The notes beneath the pieces are model-generated. The model saw only the letters and a program-made list of their open reading frames with translations. It did not search any database and was not told where the DNA came from. Source: Onchocerca volvulus (taxonomy: Eukaryota > Nematoda > Chromadorea > Rhabditida > Onchocercidae). Taken from it: a DNA stretch of 64,000 nucleotides. A program made the translations under genes and the position numbers. How positions within the stretch are numbered: the stretch's first letter is position 1; every line of letters starts with the position of its first letter. The stretch lies in contig HG738137.1 of NCBI GenBank assembly GCA_000499405.2, positions 25,413,843 to 25,477,842 of the forward strand, written 5' to 3'. Positions 49,825 to 62,300 of this stretch are shown piece by piece.

Positions 49825-50804
49825 ATTGCTTGTTCTGTTGGATATGTTGTTATATTGTCAGATGGAAGAAGCTTTTTCATTATATTATTGAACAAATATT
49901 GTTATTAAAAGGATTGTTCACTATAGAATTTTGTGGTACCACACTATATAACATATATATGAAGAACTGACAGACTCGTCAGTTGAAGATTCCAGTTTAT
50001 GTCTTTATTTCTATTGTCCAGTCCATGGTAGTTCAAGCTATTTTCATCGAAGTATACTAGGATTGTGTTATTCGCTCCATAATTGCTAGAAAATAAACAA
50101 GCTATCAAATTTTTTCTGAAAAACTGAAAATATGCAAACCTATATTGAAGTAAAAATGGTTTAGATCTTATAGTGAAGGGATTCAAATAAGGTTGTTACT
50201 GAAAAAAATTAGCATGATATGTATCAAGCATTATCATGTGAAATATAGTGCAATGCTTGTATATCAATGGCTTGTAACTTGAGAAGTCTATAGACTTCAA
50301 AAGTCATATTATTCTTCAAATATGAATGGATGGAACATTGAAATGCAAATGAAATAAGACGAGCAACGAATTAATACTTATTTAAGTTGTTTCTGTGGAT
50401 CTTTTTATTTTTTTTCTAGGCTGCCAAAATATGGGAGACAATTAAATGATTGCAAAGAAATCAGATTGGTTTTTGATTTCCATATTTATAATGTCTGTAC
50501 TGAAAAGAAATTTGAGACTGTTGGGTCAGGTAACTTTACAGAATAATTAGTTCAAAAAATTAGGCAAAAGTAAGTAGTTCCGATGAGATACGAAGAAATC
50601 ATATCTTCTGAAGAATATTTCAGAATTGTGGTTAAGAATGTTCATATAAAGCTGAGCATTTTCTTGTTATCTATAAATTTGAAATTAAATTCAAGTACCA
50701 TTCTAGAATTAAATTTGAATTTTATTGGTTGAGTTTTTCCATCCATCTTATTTCATTATATATTGCTGAATTTTAAACAAATTGTTATTTTCAGATTGAA
50801 TGAA
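49825..50804. other. Spacer between rps-5 and SEPSECS
   Basis: Same-strand neighbours 980 bases apart, so an operon is possible but not indicated. An acceptor-like TTATTTTCAG ends at 50794, ten bases before the SEPSECS start, and may be a spliced-leader site. No other gene is seen. Confidence 0.5.
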
Positions 50805-53168
50805 ATGAAAACGGAACAGGAAGTAACGGATCGTACTGTACGATGTTTTAGTCGATTGGAAGCAGTATTGCGTCGTGATGGTACTATTCCGGAAATTGGT
50901 TTACCCCTGCAAGTGATTGAAGGATTTCTAACACGTTTAGCAGGTTTAGATTCGAATAATCGCTTCGATACCGTTTGCATTGGAGCTGGTGAACGTGAAG
51001 GTCGTATCCTATCACCATTGGTTCAGCAACTACATTATGGTTTAGCGCATGGAATTGGCAGATCTGGAAATTTGACTGAACGTCAACCGAAAGCCATTGG
51101 TTCGTCGATTCTTTCAGAAATTACCAATAAACTTGCTCTAGATGCTATTCGTTATCTCGGAATATCAAGTACGAAAGCAGCTATGGTAGTACCGGTTGCA
51201 ACCGGTATGGCACTTTCGCTATGTTTGGGTTCATGGAGGTATACGAAACCTCGTGCTAAATTTGTGGTATTTCTACGTATCGATCAAAAGTCATGCTTCA
51301 AATCTATTTTTACGGCTGGCTTTGAACCGATTATAATTGATGGTATACCGGAAACAATGATAAGTGATGGGCTTACTACGGATCTTACTGCTCTGAAAAT
51401 TGTTTTGGAGGAGCAAAAGGGTGAAATTATCGCTGTGCTCAGTACCACTTCATGTTTTGCTCCTCGTCAACCTGATAATTTGATTGCTATCGGTGAACTA
51501 TGTACGAAATATGGTGTAAAACATCTTGTAAATAATGCTTACGGTTTGCAGTCACCAGAATGTCGAAATCAAATTGAAGAAGCTGGAAGAGCAGGATATA
51601 TTGATGCATTTGTACAATCAACGGATAAAAATTTTTTGGTACCAGTAGGTGGTTCCATTATAGCAACATTTAATGTAAAATCCTTGGATATTATAGCAAA
51701 TTTCTATCCAGGACGCGCTTCTATCGTACCTTCACGTGATTTATTGATTACTTTGTTACAGTTAGGTAAAGTTGGATTAAAAGAGATCTATAACACGCAG
51801 CAAATAAATTTTGAGATTCTTCGTGTGGCAATGCAAGAGTATGCTAAAATGATTGGACAAAAGGTAAGAAATTTTCAAAATAAACATAGATAAATGGAGA
51901 GATAAGTTCTACAGATGATTGATTGATGCGAAGAATTTACCCTTTCTGATAGAAATAATATATTATTAATCAGATTTTTTGATCTCATAGTGTTTGTTAT
52001 ACATATGTTGAATTTCTGCTTATCACTTATTTATTTCGATAGGCAGCAATGCAAATTATATAGTTTAGATTTATAATAAAATAAAATTAAGCTTGAAGAA
52101 TTTTCCAAAAAAGAATAATTTTAATATTATCATAAGTTTTCCGACTAAAATTTCCATTATTGGCATCTAAGCCTTATGAAATTCGATATTTGGTAAATAA
52201 TTACTTACGATCAATCCAAATATTTGATTGGAATAAGATCTACCTCAATGTTTGATTACATTAAATTTTATTTCAGGTTATGGAAGTAAAAATGAATCAG
52301 ATTTCGCTTGCAATTACATTAAAGGGTTGGACAGACCAACAACAAAATGCATTTGGTGCTCAGTTGTTTAGTCGTGGTGTCACTGGTGCTCGAACGGTAC
52401 CAAGTGGTTTATCAAAAACAATTGATGGCTATGAATTTCTTAATTTCGGTTCACATTCATCACGACGACATGATGGTTATTTGAATGTTGCCTGTGCAAT
52501 CGGTATGACAACACGAGAAATCGAGGAACTAGTAAAAGTATTCAAGGAGGAAACTCCGAAATGGGCGTTTATTTCATCGAATGATGCACATAATAAAGGT
52601 ATTTATTCATAATATTGAAATTACGTTACACATATTTTTTTACAGCACCCAATTTTTTGGCCAGAATTTTGGAGTCTTGTGTTCAACTTTTAAATTCAAA
52701 TTAGCATTTAAAATTTAATTTTTTGTTTTTTCCTCATGTTATTATAAGTTATGATGATGACTTAATGTCTTACGAAAATGTGGTATGAATAATTACAAAA
52801 TTGGCTAGTAATTTTTTATATTATAAAACAGAAGTTTAAGAATATTATTTCATTCATGATTAGATACAAGCATGATTAAATATGATATCATGATTAACAC
52901 AAGTAAGCTTCACAGTAGCTATCAACTTCTGCACTTTTTATTATATATTATGTCCTAAATGTTATGCCCATAATTTCCGGTATCGGTAGTTGTGATTTTA
53001 TGGATAAGTAATCACGATCAGGTTATTAATTATTTTCTCGTCAAAGATCGTTGCAGTAATCAGTATAGTTCCAAACTTAAAAATGATTGATTTACAGAGA
53101 GCAGTTCTGTAGCTCGAAATAGTGCAGATCGTATCACAGCATTAGCATCGACAGAGGATATGCAATGA
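50805..53168 (+). CDS. SEPSECS: SEPSECS, O-phosphoseryl-tRNA(Sec) selenium transferase
   Basis: This PLP enzyme converts phosphoseryl-tRNA(Sec) to selenocysteinyl-tRNA(Sec), the last step of selenocysteine synthesis. Exons are 50805-51863, 52277-52598 and 53098-53168; phases agree and give 483 residues (human 501). Landmarks are GAGEREGR, HGIGRSGNL, QPKAIGSS, a VPVATGMALSLC segment, RIDQKSCFKS, TTSCFAPR, HLVNNAYG and the PLP lysine in FVQSTDKNFLVPVGG at residue 275. Near the C-terminus is SRGVTGARTVP, matching the SepSecS substrate/tRNA-binding region. The long first exon is unusual for this window. The start ATG lies about 10 residues later than in the human protein, right after an acceptor, so a few N-terminal residues could be missing. 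Selenoprotein numbers in nematodes are known to be small, so an intact copy matters. Confidence 0.95.
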
Positions 53169-54049
53169 TATGAAGACTACGTGTAATTTATTCATATTTA
53201 CAATGTATTTTTTTGATACCTTGTTTTATTTCATTTCCTGTTTGTAGATTTTTTCATTCTATCATTTCATTTTTATTTATGCACTTTTTTTTTTCTTCTC
53301 ATTTCCATAAGATACTTTGTGTATTTGTTAAATTGTAATAAATTCTATAAGCATTTAAAATCAATGATAAAGTAAATCCAAAAAATTCTTACCCGCCAAG
53401 AATCCAGATGCAGTATAAGAAACTTCAGCGTCTTTGATAAAAGAAAGAAAAAAAAAAAAAAAAAAAAAAAAAAAACATCAGTTTTCATCATTTCCTAATA
53501 TTTTTCGAGAATTCAGTATATTTCGTTGGAAACTACCAGCGGCAAACTGCTTAGGTGGAATATCACTTAGACAAAAGATAAAAGAATCTGTTCTTTCTTC
53601 AACGTACAACTGCTTTTCTATCAACGAAAAATTATTTGAGACTACTTAGTAATCATTAAAAACTGTTTCTTCTTTATCACTTAAAAAGTTAGAAAAATCT
53701 TAGAATTTGGATCCAGTAAATCAGCTGCGGATGCTACAATATGATGTAGGAAAATAAGGGAGAAAGAGGGATTAACTGGTACATCGAAATAAAAAATAAA
53801 CGAAGATATGCCATTATTATTCATAAATCAGAATTCCAGAGGTGAGCAGGAGAATTTTAAAACATACTCAATTTATTGCTATAAACGAACAATATTACAA
53901 CAAAAAAGAAGAATTTCGAAGAACTTTTCGCATGGGATTACAAATTATTAATTAAAATATAGATCGATTGTAATAATACGTTAAATGTGCACTAAAATGC
54001 ACAGTGAAAGTAGCATAAAAACATGGAAAATCTTTAATTCTCTAGAAAA
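53169..54049. other. Convergent intergenic region, SEPSECS / TMEM256
   Basis: It contains the probable SEPSECS polyadenylation signal and an A-run of about 25 bases (53451-53475). A 71-codon frame over the A-run (53434-53649) is a low-complexity artefact. No gene is seen. Confidence 0.5.
53337..53342 (+). terminator. Probable polyadenylation signal of SEPSECS
   Basis: AATAAA lies 169 bases after the SEPSECS stop codon, in the expected orientation and spacing for a nematode 3' UTR. Signal match only. Confidence 0.5.
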
Positions 54050-54394
54050 TCAAAGTAGAAATGACAGCCAGGCTAAAATATACATCACACCACCGATCGG
54101 AGTGTATTTTCTCAAACTGTCTTTACCAGTGATACTGTAATGGTAGAGAGTTCCAGAGAAGATTGCCATACCACTGAGTAAAAGCGAAACTGTAAGCCAC
54201 GGAAAACGTGCCTTATTAGCAAAGAATAGCGTTGCTGAATGTATCAGATGATAACGATTGCCAGTTTCGAAAGATCGTACACGTCGCTCATCTGTATTCC
54301 CACTTTCACGTAAAACATGAGCTCCATATGCGCCAAGTGATATTGCTAAAGCACCTGAGAAACCTGCCAAACGAATCAAATGCGTTTCTTTCAT
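54050..54394 (-). CDS. TMEM256: TMEM256 / DUF423 family membrane protein
   Basis: A single-exon gene for a small multi-pass membrane protein of 114 residues, the same length as human TMEM256 (113). Family wording includes GAYGAHVLRESG, NRYHLIHSATLFF, SGMAIFSGTLYHYSITG and TPIGGVMYILAWLSFLL. Four hydrophobic segments can be read. The start used is the ATG at 54394, six bases after an acceptor-like ATTTTGCAG that ends at 54401. An upstream ATG at 54406 would overlap the acceptor and lengthen the protein by four residues, so it is less likely. The family is widespread from bacteria to humans; its biochemical role is not firmly known. Confidence 0.9.
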   Translation of the reverse strand: MKETHLIRLAGFSGALAISLGAYGAHVLRESGNTDERRVRSFETGNRYHLIHSATLFFANKARFPWLTVSLLLSGMAIFSGTLYHYSITGKDSLRKYTPIGGVMYILAWLSFLL

Positions 54395-55465
54395 AAAGTT
54401 CTGCAAAATGAAAAACAGTAATTTTCTTGTGGTAATTCTTTTAAATTTAATTTAAAGCGTAGAGAGAAGCGGATAATTGAATTAGTCTTACAAGTTTTGA
54501 TCGATAATTTTTTAATTATGATGGCAGAAAATTCTTGGTTAATCCAGTACCAAGGTCGGATATTTCGTCAATATAAGTTAACTTTGAAGGTTACTGGTCA
54601 TCAGTTATGAGTACGAGGATAGAAGATACAAATAAAATACTAAATTTGAAAATGTGCACTAAATTTAAAAAACCTAGAAATTATACTCTGACCAAGTAAA
54701 TGAGAAAAGTAGAAAATATGAAGATGATTTTTTAGAGAATGAGTCGATTACAATATAAGATTTGTCTGAGGCTTATTACTGAATAGCCAAAAACCAAAAA
54801 TAAACCAAAACCAAAAACCTAATTTCCTAAGTTAAATCGTGTATCTTCCGCCACTTTAAATTATAACCATATAGGTTATTAATCAAAAACTATCGATGGT
54901 TACCAATATCATAAATTACCAGTGACATATTAATTGATTTCGATGACATAGTTGTACGGCTGCTTTTCGGTGGACATACAGAATCCATGAAGCTTATCAA
55001 ATAATCCATCACTATTATCGTTCGATCCAGTTCGAATCACAAAAATTTGATGCTTAATAAAATAAATTCTAGAAATAAAAATTTTTCAAGTTACAGTAAT
55101 TATCCCAATCAACGAGAATCTGTGAACGATAGCGTAGATGCTATACAATAATTGGACAATCTTTGTAAATTTTATACGAATGCAATCTGATCGCAGATTA
55201 TTTCTATGAGTCCCTTTTCCCTGTATATGTTAAATTTTGATTATCAAACAAAATGAGAGAATAAATTTCGAGTCATTAAAATTGCCATTTTTCTATCTTC
55301 CTTCCCCGATACTTTTGAATTATGACATAAAAATATGAGTGAATTATTTGGACAGACGTAAATGGGCCATCAAGCTGCATAATTTAGATTTTGGGTCTGA
55401 TAAGTGATATGAAATGATTTAAGAACTTGATTTACGAATTTGATCACAGTTTCGAAGCAAGAAGT

Positions 55466-55735
55466 AAAACAAACAAATTGATTATGTACCCGAAATGAAA
55501 ACACCCCCCAAAACATTCCAGAACGTCAGTTACAGTGAAGCTCAATTTAACAGCCAAATTTATTACGCGTCCGAGATGAAAATCTCGAAATGAAAACAAC
55601 CTCGAAATATTTTCGAAAACATCAGTTGCACCGAAGCTCAATTTAACATTGGAAGAAGTCAATTGCTTGACCGAAATGAAACCGTCCCCGGGAAATCCCG
55701 GGAAACACCGGCGAAGCTTAACCTGACATCCAATA
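55466..55735. repeat. Imperfect tandem array, about three units of ~90 bp
   Basis: A segment reading CCGAAATGAAAAC, a CC- and GAAA-rich middle, then GTCAGTTACAGTGAAGCTCAATTTAAC recurs three times at about 55476, 55585 and 55668 with changes. On the minus strand it lets a 118-codon open frame pass through with a repeated VKLSF-x-TDV-type pattern, which I read as a consequence of the tandem array and not as a gene. Confidence 0.6.
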
Positions 55736-58428
55736 ACCAGCAACATGTTTAAATGGAGATATAGATTTTTGCATATTGTTCCGCGCGCATTACTGGCCAT
55801 CTGTCCGGTTGGCCGTCAGTCATTTATAAAAAGGCCGTAAATAGATTGAGTAGCTAGACAGCATAGCATGAGGGGGGGAGGGGTTTCTGAGATATTGGTG
55901 GGAAGCAGTTTTTAAAGTCCTGAATTTCGAATATTGGTTTGAGGGAAGTTTTTAAATCCTTGATTTCGAATATCAATTTGCAGTTCTTTATAAAATATCA
56001 TTACATGACATTTAATCTTACATGTCATTACACACATCGCTCATGAAATACCACACATCAAATTCAAATTATTCGATGATAATACATAGAAAATTTGTAG
56101 TTTAAGCAAATAATATTTTTATTTTATCAAAATTTTCAATTCATTCAATGATATATTGTCATATTGAATTTCTGTTTATTTAATGATATGTTGTTATAGT
56201 GAATTCCAGTTCATTTAATGATACATTATCATATTCAGGATGTAAGCATTTTGTTTACTTGGTGTTTAAATGTGAAATTTCCATAATCATTCTTTAGTTA
56301 CCTGCATACCGATTAGTTAGATATTTTTGAATTACATATTTCGGAATTTCATTCTCGAAAACTGACAAATTGAAGATATTTTCTTAGCGTATTTATGATG
56401 CTTCGAAAAATTATCGTTTTTGTAGTTATTTCTATTATTCATTTTTTCGCAGTCTTCCTTAGATGTTTGTTTCATTTCTTAAATGATTGAATCAAATGCA
56501 CAACAGCCTTCTATTATTGCGAGAATAACCTATGATGATGGATTTGAATTTCAAATCATATATTATAATTTAATTATATCATGATATGATTTTGTCGTCA
56601 TTTTTCAAATCATTAAATTAAGAATAGCCAGATTATCTTTTTGATCCAATTTTTTTCTTTTGCATTGTAGTTTTTACCTTTATCTTCGCTAATTATGGTT
56701 AAATTTTTAAAAGCAATTAATGCAATAATTTCATTTCATATATTCAGTTCGGCTATACTTTCTCTTTTTCGTGACACTGTCAATCATTTCGATAAATCCA
56801 CCAATATCTGAAATGTTATGCTCAAGTTTCTTCTTGGTTTTGCGTACTGAAATTTCGAAGTATTTTAAATTTTCCTATTTTCATTTTCCACTATTTTTTC
56901 TATTTCTTTTTTACCATCATCTTTTCATAATATATCATATTTAAAGCAAGGATTTGATTTTTTTTTTTCATATTTCATTTCACATATTCAATTCTTCTAT
57001 TTATATATATGATTTTATTGTACTGATCACTTTCTTTAATCATTTTGTCACTATTGAAATGGCCAGTAGTTTTTAAATTAACTGTTATTTAATTATTAAA
57101 TATTTAACCGACAATTGGCAAATAATAATTCGTAAATGAATTCGTCAATAGATAACTTGTAATTAGACTTATGTTACTTGTAATTAGTAACTTTTAACTA
57201 GATGTAGTCAATTGATAGAATAACTAAGCAGATACAAATATAACAATAAGTTGCTAAGCAATTATGAATAATCTTAATTGGAAATTTTATAATACAAATC
57301 TCTGCAAAAATCCGCTATAATACAACTGCAAATAATCCGCTAAATAATCTTCTCAAATAAGAAAATCATTAGTACCAAATATTTTTAAACTCGAATTTAT
57401 TTACTTAACATTTATTTATCGAGACTTTTAATCCAAATTCATTTCTCTAATATTGATCATTGTGTTTACTTTTTCACCAAAATTGTTCATCATTCTTTCA
57501 CTACCAATTTTCAAGTTGTCTTTTGATGTTACGATCGTAGGATTTACTTATCAATTATGACTCATGCATTCGATTTCCGGAAAGTTGATTCACTTGCAAA
57601 TTATTTCCGCTTAATGAGTCGAGAAGGAAAGTGGCAGTAATAATAGTTGGTTATAAGCCTTTCCGATTAGCACAATATACTTTTCCCTCGTCAGAGAATG
57701 GAATTTTTAAATCGGTTTCTATATTGTATAGAAAGATGGATGACATAAGAAAAAAATTGGAGTGAAATAAATGAAGCATATAGTGAAATAAATCAATTAC
57801 TCTCAATTTTTTTGTTAAAAACGAAAAATAGAGGAAAAGAACTGAAAGCGAGAGAAAGAGAGAGAGGAAGTTAAGGAAATTAAGGCAAAATTGAAATTAA
57901 GCTTTTTCAATTGTCATTTCTTATCATTTATTCTTTCATTATCGATTTAAATAGTTATTGTTGTTGCTGTTGTAGTAATTGTTGTTTTTATTGCATGTAT
58001 GATTGAAATTTGAGCATAAGAAATTGTGCAAAATAATCCTGTGAATAGAGAATAGTCTGAATGTGGCTTATTAGCATTGATTTTATCACTTTTTAAAATA
58101 AATACGATTGTTCTTAGTACCATTCAGCAAAAAAAATAAAAAACAAGGAAAAATAAATTTAAAGCTTATAAAAATAAAAGCTTAGATATGAAATCGTAAT
58201 TCAGTTAAAATTAAACAAAATTTGGATAGGAAAAGAAAGGAAAAAATCATAATATTGTTTTGTTTATTTGCATACTTTATAAATATGAATGATAACTAAA
58301 AAAGACTGGTAGTCTTCCTTCCATATCAATAAGCTCAAATTCATTAATTTGTTAAATAACGAATTTTTTATTAATATCTATAGGAATATACCTTTAAAGT
58401 ACAGTTTTAAATACTCAAACAAAAAAAA

Positions 58429-58460
58429 AAGTATTTAAGTATTTAAATACTTAAATACTT
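58429..58460. repeat. Perfect 32-base palindrome
   Basis: AAGTATTTAAGTATTT (58429-58444) is followed directly by its exact reverse complement (58445-58460) with no spacer. It could extrude as a cruciform. It has no coding link and lies after an A-run. Confidence 0.85.
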
Positions 58461-58560
58461 CTCTCTGGCACATATTCATTAATCATTTCATTTTCTGTAA
58501 AAGTTCATTGTCCTTAAAAAAATCGAAATTTTTTGCAACAAGAATGCAAATATAATTTAT

Positions 58561-58670
58561 CATACTATTGTCATCACATACACACATACATATATATAAC
58601 AACGACAACAACATACACCTTTGTCGTACTATTGTCACATACACACATACATAAATAACAACGATAACAT
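58561..58670. repeat. Two copies of an ATTGTC-CACATACACACATACAT unit
   Basis: The stretch from TACTATTGTC through CACATACACACATACAT to AACAACGACAACA (58563-58612) recurs at 58627-58670 with small differences (spacing about 64 bases). It sits in the simple-sequence zone upstream of alpha-spectrin. Confidence 0.7.
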
Positions 58671-58754
58671 CTATGGCTCATTTTATTCATTCAAGTATCG
58701 ATATTAGCCTTTTTCTTTCCTTTTCATGCTATTCCAAAACATTTTCTCTATTAT

Positions 58755-58930
58755 ATGTGTATATATATGTATGCATATGTGTATATATGTGCGTGTGTGC
58801 ATATATCTGTGTATTTATGTGTGTGCATATGTCGATATGTGTGTTTGTATGTATGTGTGCATATCTTTATGTGTGTATGTATATGTGTATGTATGTATGT
58901 ATGTTGTATGTGTATCTAGATGTATGTATG
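58755..58930. repeat. TG/TA-rich microsatellite
   Basis: Alternating TATG, TGTG and TATA words run for about 175 bases, as in TATGTGTATATATATGTATG. Two overlapping plus-strand open frames through it (58673-59023 and 58726-58968) encode a Cys/Tyr/Val/Met pattern typical of a translated (TG)n repeat, not proteins. Confidence 0.85.
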
Positions 58931-59392
58931 AATGTGTGCGTCATTGTGGTAGTTATGGCTGGAGCTAAAGATTGTCCTGGGGTTTCGTATCTTTTTTCTT
59001 GTCATATTTACAATTTCGATTAGAATCTGTTCGTCTTCTCATCTTCTCTTCATCCAATCAATCTCATCATCATTTGGCCAAATGACACTTTCGAACTCTC
59101 GTTTCGGCAATGACTAACATCAGTCAAAAGGCCGTCTTTCTGTATTTATATATGGGTGGATACTAGTGCTATTAGTTTTAGTGTAGTATGAATAAATGAA
59201 CTTTACTTTTTCTTTTTAAGTTATATTCAGCTTTTTTGTGTATATTAAATAAGCGTGTATTTTTCTAGCTTTGAATAAGCAATTCGAATAATTTTTCTAA
59301 TTTTTCATTAAAAATTTTTTTCTTTTTTTGCTTTTAGATTGGTTTTATTCCGTATATTCAGATACGGAATAATTGCTGCACAAACAGACAAT

Positions 59393-62300
59393 ATGGCTCA
59401 ACCGGGTGCGTCATCATTACCACCGGAACCTGTTCTTGAAGTTCCGCCACCGCAAGAGATTAAGATTCTTGAAACTGCCGAAGATATTCAGGTAAATTTT
59501 ATTGAATTAATTAACTACTAGCAAGTGCTAAAATGGTCATAAAGAATTCGAAATGAGCTTGAATATTTGCAACTTTACTAGTTTTATTTGCAAAGTGTAT
59601 TGGGACTGATCAATTGCGATTTGAGTGAATTTAGTGACATAAGTTAAGAATAGATTAGTACTTATTCCTTTATATATTGTTGATATTTATAGGCATCTGA
59701 ATATTTTTCTTTTTTTTTTTTATCCTCAATATGAAAGGTGAAATACTATAACAAATAGATGAAATTCATTTATCAAATAATTAGGAAAACGAGAAACTAA
59801 AAGGGACAAGAAAGATTAGTAAAGTATAAGCAAACTAGCAATGCTTATAAAGTAATTCTTGGTTGTTCAAGTACATAAATATTCTCTATTGGAAATTTGT
59901 GTAGAAAAATGCGTAATTTTCCTTTTTTTCATTTCATGATTAGTGCTGTTTATAGAGTCGACGAGCTGAAGTGCTTGGGCATTATGCACAGTTTAAAGAG
60001 TTTGCTCGCCTTAAACGTGATCGTCTGGAAGAAGCACGACAATTTCAATACTTCAAACGAGATGCGGACGAACTGGAAATTTGGATACTTGAAAAATTGC
60101 AAACAGCATCGGAAGAATCATTTCGAGACCCAACTAATTTGCAAGTCTGTGTTTTTGTCATTAATAAATATTCTGAAATTTTTTGAATATATGGATAAAC
60201 ATTTTGGAAAGCAGATAAAACATATAAGGCCAAAAAAAAAAAAATATCAGTACTAGTTTGGTTACCGAAAGTTAAAAAACCAAAACTAAATTTTTTTTTT
60301 GTTAAGTTTTTTTTTTTTTTTTTTTGGACAACGGCCATCATAATGATTTATCTGCTTTCCAAAAATGGAAACTTATTGAAAATTTCCCCCAAAACGAGTT
60401 TAAAATATTGGGGAAAAAATTTAAAAAGGAAATTCTTCAGTTTATCCAGAATTTCTATTTGCAGGCTAAGATCCAGAAACATGAAGCATTTGAAGCTGAA
60501 GTTCATGCACACTCAAATACCATAGCGCAGCTTGATAAAACTGGCACTGATATGATGAAACACCAACATTTTGCTTCTGATATCATCAGGGTGAATCTTC
60601 TATGCACGAATCATATGCCTGAATGTTTAATTATTTTTTAATATAAATTGATAAAAATTAATATGAAATATAAAAGCAGTTTCACCTTATATTTGAAAAT
60701 CGAGAACAGTTTTCAGAAGAAGGTAATTTGCACTGAATTTAAAACTAGTAAAAAGTGGAATCTATGTAAAATGTAGAGAATTTTTTTTTTAGCTGAAAAA
60801 AATTGGGTCAATTCATGCAATAACAATTCGAATTAATTGCAGAAGATAATGTGACTAATACAAGTTTTGAATGGTTTTTATTCCATAAGAGAACAGTATT
60901 TTTTTTTACTTTTAGGAAGTTGACATGACATGATCAACTTTTTTGGTATAAAATGACCTTCTAATTTCAGAGACGACTTCATGAACTTCATTCATTGTGG
61001 GATCAGTTGTTTTTCAAGTTAAAAGACAAAGGTATCAAGCTTCAGCAAGCTTTAAAACTTTTGCAATTTATGAGACAGTGTGATGAAGTACTTTATTGGA
61101 TTCGTGATAAAGAGGCTTTCGTTACTGCCGAAGATTTTGGTCAGGATTTGGAACATGTCGAGGTTTGTTAGTTTTAGAAATCTTTTGGAATTAAGCGAGT
61201 TCTTTTATACAAGTTTTATCAAACATTCCGAAGTTTAATGGTTATAATCACCTCAGGTTTTGCAACGGAAATTTGAAGAATTTTTGAAAGAATTGGGCAA
61301 TCATCAATATCGTATCACGGAAGTTAATCAGGCAGCTGACAAGCTTATTGATGAAGGTCATACAGAATATGAAACAATCACTCGGAAAAAGGATGAAGTT
61401 AATGATGCTTGGCATCGTCTTAATACTCTTGCTGCTACTCGGTAAAGGTTTTTTTTTTTGGATGTAGCTTATACGAAAGAAAAAGTCAGTTAGAAATTGA
61501 TTGCTTAAATTCCGAAATTTAATAATTTCTAAACTTATGATTTTGCAGACGAGAAGGTTTGTTTGGAGCACATCAAGTGCAACGTTTTAACCGTGATATT
61601 GATGAAACTTTGGCTTGGATTGGTGAAAAAGATGCTACACTGTCGTTGGATGATTATGGACGAGATTTGAACAATGTACAGGCGTTGCAACGCAAACACG
61701 AAGGAACAGAGCGTGATTTAGCTGCACTGGATGCTAAGGTTCATCTTTCTGATTGCTTCTGGATAGTAGAATTATCGAAACAACTGAAAGCTCAATATTC
61801 ATTCAGTTTTAGTTTGTTATATTTATGCCCAACAATAGAATCTCTTAATAGTCCTCCGAGCAGTTGTATAGCAGCTACATTATTTGTTTGCATTTTAACA
61901 CTAAGACGAGACGTTGAAATATGGGGATGATATGAAGACCAATCCAATCTAGAACAAATTGCATTTTTTTCTTTTGAAACTGGTTTTTAGAATAAATGAG
62001 GAAATTTAATTCGAAATGATTTCTTCCAGATGAATTCATTATCAACAGAAGCGGAACGGCTTGCTCAAGTTCATCCAGATCGAGCCGATGCAATAATTGC
62101 AAAAATGAATGAAGCAAAAGAACAGTGGGGAGCACTGAAGCGAAAAGCCCAAGCTCGTAAAAGTGGATTGGATCGCTCCTACAGTCTTCACCGGTTTATT
62201 ATTAGAAATAAGAATTTATTAATGAAATAGCAACTAGAGAAAATTAGATTTTAGAGTTGGTACAAGACAAATGGAATTATAAATTTGTATTACTTAGAAA

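Larger units (their letters stand above)
54395..59392. other. Large non-coding region upstream of alpha-spectrin
   Basis: About 5 kb with no convincing gene. It holds an imperfect tandem array at 55466-55735, a perfect 32-base palindrome at 58429-58460, duplicated CACATACACACATACAT units at 58561-58670 and a TG/TA microsatellite at 58755-58930. A G-run sits at 55873-55883. The segment just 5' of the alpha-spectrin start (59100-59392) has TATTTATATATGGG near 59138 and acceptor-like sites at 59337 and 59361. Confidence 0.5.

Noticed and set aside
53434..53649. 71-codon frame beginning with a poly-Lys run
   Set aside because: It begins in an A-run downstream of SEPSECS and has no splice or family support.
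55021..55045. GTTCGAATCAC, similar to a tRNA B-box
   Set aside because: No matching A-box or cloverleaf could be folded around it by eye.
58673..59023. 116- and 80-codon open frames rich in Cys, Tyr, Val and Met
   Set aside because: They are translations of a TG/TA microsatellite with no start context or homology.
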